Shown piece by piece: positions 63,101 through 64,000 of a DNA stretch of 64,000 nt. The position numbers were made by a program, and so were the translations under genes. The notes beneath the pieces were generated by a model that saw nothing but the letters and a program-made list of their open reading frames with translations, was not told the DNA's origin and searched no databases. The first letter of the stretch is position 1. The number at the start of each line of letters is the position of its first letter. The stretch spans positions 2,542,001-2,606,000 of the forward strand of contig CP085831.1 of the NCBI GenBank assembly GCA_020809705.1, written 5' to 3'. The DNA comes from Calonectria ilicicola. Taxonomy: Eukaryota; Ascomycota; Sordariomycetes; Hypocreales; Nectriaceae.

Positions 63101-64000
63101 ATGAGACATATGGTCGTCCTTCGAAACCCAGAGATAGGAATCAGTCACGTTGGGCCTGGCAAGGAGGCTAAAGCTAGGGACGTGCGCAACAACGGGGGTC
63201 CATTTTACAGACAGAATGGCCCGCAGCATCATCTCACAATTTGCAAAATCAACGAAAGAAAAGCTTTCTTGCAGCTTCAGATCAACCACGCGGTTTTTGA
63301 TGGATACACAATCGATATTCTTTGTCAGGACCTTCGAGCAGCTTACCATGGCAACCTCGCTCAAGGTGGCGTTTACGGCGACCTCGTCGCTCATCTACAA
63401 GCTCAACCCCAAGCACCAAGACTTGACTTTTGGAATGGCCATCTGGCTGACGCTTATCCTACAATTTTCCCCTTGTCTTCCCATTCTATTGAAGATTGCG
63501 CTAGTTCAAAGGGCTGGAAGGTACCGAATCTTGACTCAGTCAAAATTCGTGAATTCTGTACAGAATTGGGCATAATGAACCCGATCCTTATTCACACGGC
63601 ATGGTCCTTTGTGTTGAGTGTCTATACCGGTATAAAGGTACCAATCTTCGGAACCTTTTGTTTGGGACGGGACGTTCCTGTTAACAAGGCTGATCGTACT
63701 TGGGGGCCGTTTATTGGCTTGATCCCGTACAAGGTCGCTTTAAACAAACCCCACACTGTCGCCGATACCCTTCAGGTAGCTCAGAACGACTATCTTGCCA
63801 GCTTAAAATACCAACATACCGCCCTTGCAGAGCTTGAAAAAACACCTAAATTCGGCGGATCTCGGCTCTGTAACAGCATGATCACTTATCAAAAGGCCTG
63901 GGGAACTGGTGTGAGCACTGAGGATCCGCTTACTGTGAATTATGTGGAAGAATTTGATCCAAATGATGTAAGATGGCATTCACGCCCTGAAACGAAATCA
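60179..64000 (+). CDS. Non-ribosomal peptide synthetase, N-terminal 1,274 residues (runs off right edge)
   Basis: One uninterrupted frame from the ATG at 60179 (in-frame stop just before it, at 60170) to the window edge. Residues 1-225 resemble only the C-terminal lobe of a condensation domain (FPALPPLIEHVV...SASVLVEAAFALIVGR). The adenylation domain covers about 230-740: FTSGSTGTPKG (379-384), FDISTY (D424), NVYGPAE (508-514), YKSGDL (605-610), GRKDTQVKIRGQRVE, and the catalytic Lys731 in LTPTGK. The carrier domain has LGGNS with Ser799 for phosphopantetheine. After an Asn/His/Gly-rich linker, a full condensation domain begins near residue 900 (ISPCSPTQQ); its active site reads NHAVFDG (1036-1042), with Asn for the first His of HHxxxDG. 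The apparent specificity code is D-I-Y-G-M-L-V-L-T-K; I cannot assign an amino acid. The enzyme activates and condenses amino acids into a peptide product; the number of modules is unknown. Confidence 0.94.
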   Translation, partial: MGSFIQDDGSLRSARTSLTEPMSTLFPALPPLIEHVVIDSALTYEFMRPIDLSNNSASVLVEAAFALIVGRMTNTNSVTFGVSVLNEAVPVTINVSSEQNIQEYIQTLMSGPASRINGINNGITKQGSKFHTLLITNAPPNGPNDSRLGPYALNIQLQVGEAQTSFVADFDSRVLAAPIVKMLLQRLEVVLHQLNGSTPEQKLKDISLITSQDKEQIWAWNSIVPETIDRCVHDLIKEQADLRPDALAVNAWDGDLTYGELDKFASNIAGQLILLGIKPDMLVPVCFEKSRWTPVAVLAVLKAGGAFVLLDSTLPETRLQSVCEQTGSEVIVSSKDNMQLSSRLAKTVVRVDLESVQAHGSPIDKISQSSSTMMYSVFTSGSTGTPKGVVVSHANFCTALHHQLDLLQYNEESRAFDFASYAFDISTYNIIATLASGGCLCVPEEKDRKENLGGSIAAFRATTTGLTPTVARLLHPGALPTLKTVMLLGEAVSGEDAQPWWNTCSVLNVYGPAECVLTSINWTATCPEQVSSIGKGVGLVLWVVDPEDHNRLAPLGSVGELLMEGPLVSRGYLNKPEQTTKVFIEDPKFLIEGAPNHPGRSGRLYKSGDLVRYNEDGTLMYIGRKDTQVKIRGQRVELSEVEHHVQQCIPGVQQTVAEVIKPQQEGADPTLAVFVQMKRDEAEATKPDALDITILPISAEVYHQLESRLPIYIVPTVAFSMVDFPLTPTGKMDRKRLREIGSSFTISELVALQTAGQGTKRQPANATEKRMQEIWSKVLNIQTSMIGMDDSFASLGGNSITAMKATAAARTSSLSIRVADILRMKTISRIAEAIITNRADDSDGHKNGHNGNGYHTEENHADELQDSSIVPEQKEKAKLPAVGPDFQKVCLYLLGVQSEDIESISPCSPTQQYILKVQAEDDTNYRLCLGFDVELSGSDARLDISRLEQAWRDVVKSHGMLRAAIVQCSSGKSVMRHMVVLRNPEIGISHVGPGKEAKARDVRNNGGPFYRQNGPQHHLTICKINERKAFLQLQINHAVFDGYTIDILCQDLRAAYHGNLAQGGVYGDLVAHLQAQPQAPRLDFWNGHLADAYPTIFPLSSHSIEDCASSKGWKVPNLDSVKIREFCTELGIMNPILIHTAWSFVLSVYTGIKVPIFGTFCLGRDVPVNKADRTWGPFIGLIPYKVALNKPHTVADTLQVAQNDYLASLKYQHTALAELEKTPKFGGSRLCNSMITYQKAWGTGVSTEDPLTVNYVEEFDPNDVRWHSRPETKS

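Noticed and set aside
60193..63394. Minus-strand frames across the peptide synthetase
   Set aside because: Antisense shadows of the continuous plus-strand NRPS frame, which carries all the A, T and C motifs.

Overview
The window looks like nuclear DNA of a filamentous ascomycete (Pezizomycotina). Introns are short (about 45-75 bp) with GT...AG borders and CTAAC-type branch sites. There are secondary-metabolism and secreted-oxidase genes, and large blocks of repeats carry mutations typical of repeat-induced point mutation (RIP: C-to-T and G-to-A, strongest at CpA, leaving almost pure A/T). The genus cannot be fixed from sequence alone.

Layout. (1) 1-4.67 kb, normal composition: the 5' part of a PI-PLC-like phosphodiesterase gene running off the left edge, a TRI5-type sesquiterpene synthase gene, then about 2 kb without a recognisable gene. 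(2) 4.67-11.97 kb: a solo LTR with a 5-bp target duplication, then a complete but RIP-destroyed Ty3/gypsy retrotransposon with 301-bp LTRs. (3) 11.97-15.06 kb: a gene island of normal composition with one five-exon gene for a secreted heme-thiolate peroxygenase. (4) 15.06-52.15 kb: a 37-kb AT-saturated block with no intact gene. It holds nested repeats: six more copies of the first LTR family, at least nine pieces of an unclassified 0.7-kb family, three copies of a tRNA-derived SINE, a 4.3-kb hAT DNA transposon with a readable but broken transposase gene, an inverted-repeat structure, and several tandem arrays including a 344-bp run of an 8-bp unit. (5) 52.15-64 kb, normal composition: a possible gene fragment, a secreted type-B carboxylesterase, an alpha/beta hydrolase of the polyketide-transferase/YcjY type, and the first 1,274 codons of a non-ribosomal peptide synthetase (truncated C, A, T, C) running off the right edge.

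The hydrolase and the peptide synthetase may belong to one biosynthetic cluster that continues to the right; the terpene synthase on the far side of the repeat block is a separate candidate cluster gene. The repeat block is the most informative part of the window. Because copies can be compared with each other inside it, insertion order, empty sites and mutation tapering can be read directly. I found no CRISPR array and no functional tRNA or rRNA gene. I cannot point to a wholly new molecular system; the best candidates for novelty are the SINE, the hAT family with its palindromic ends, and the 0.7-kb family.
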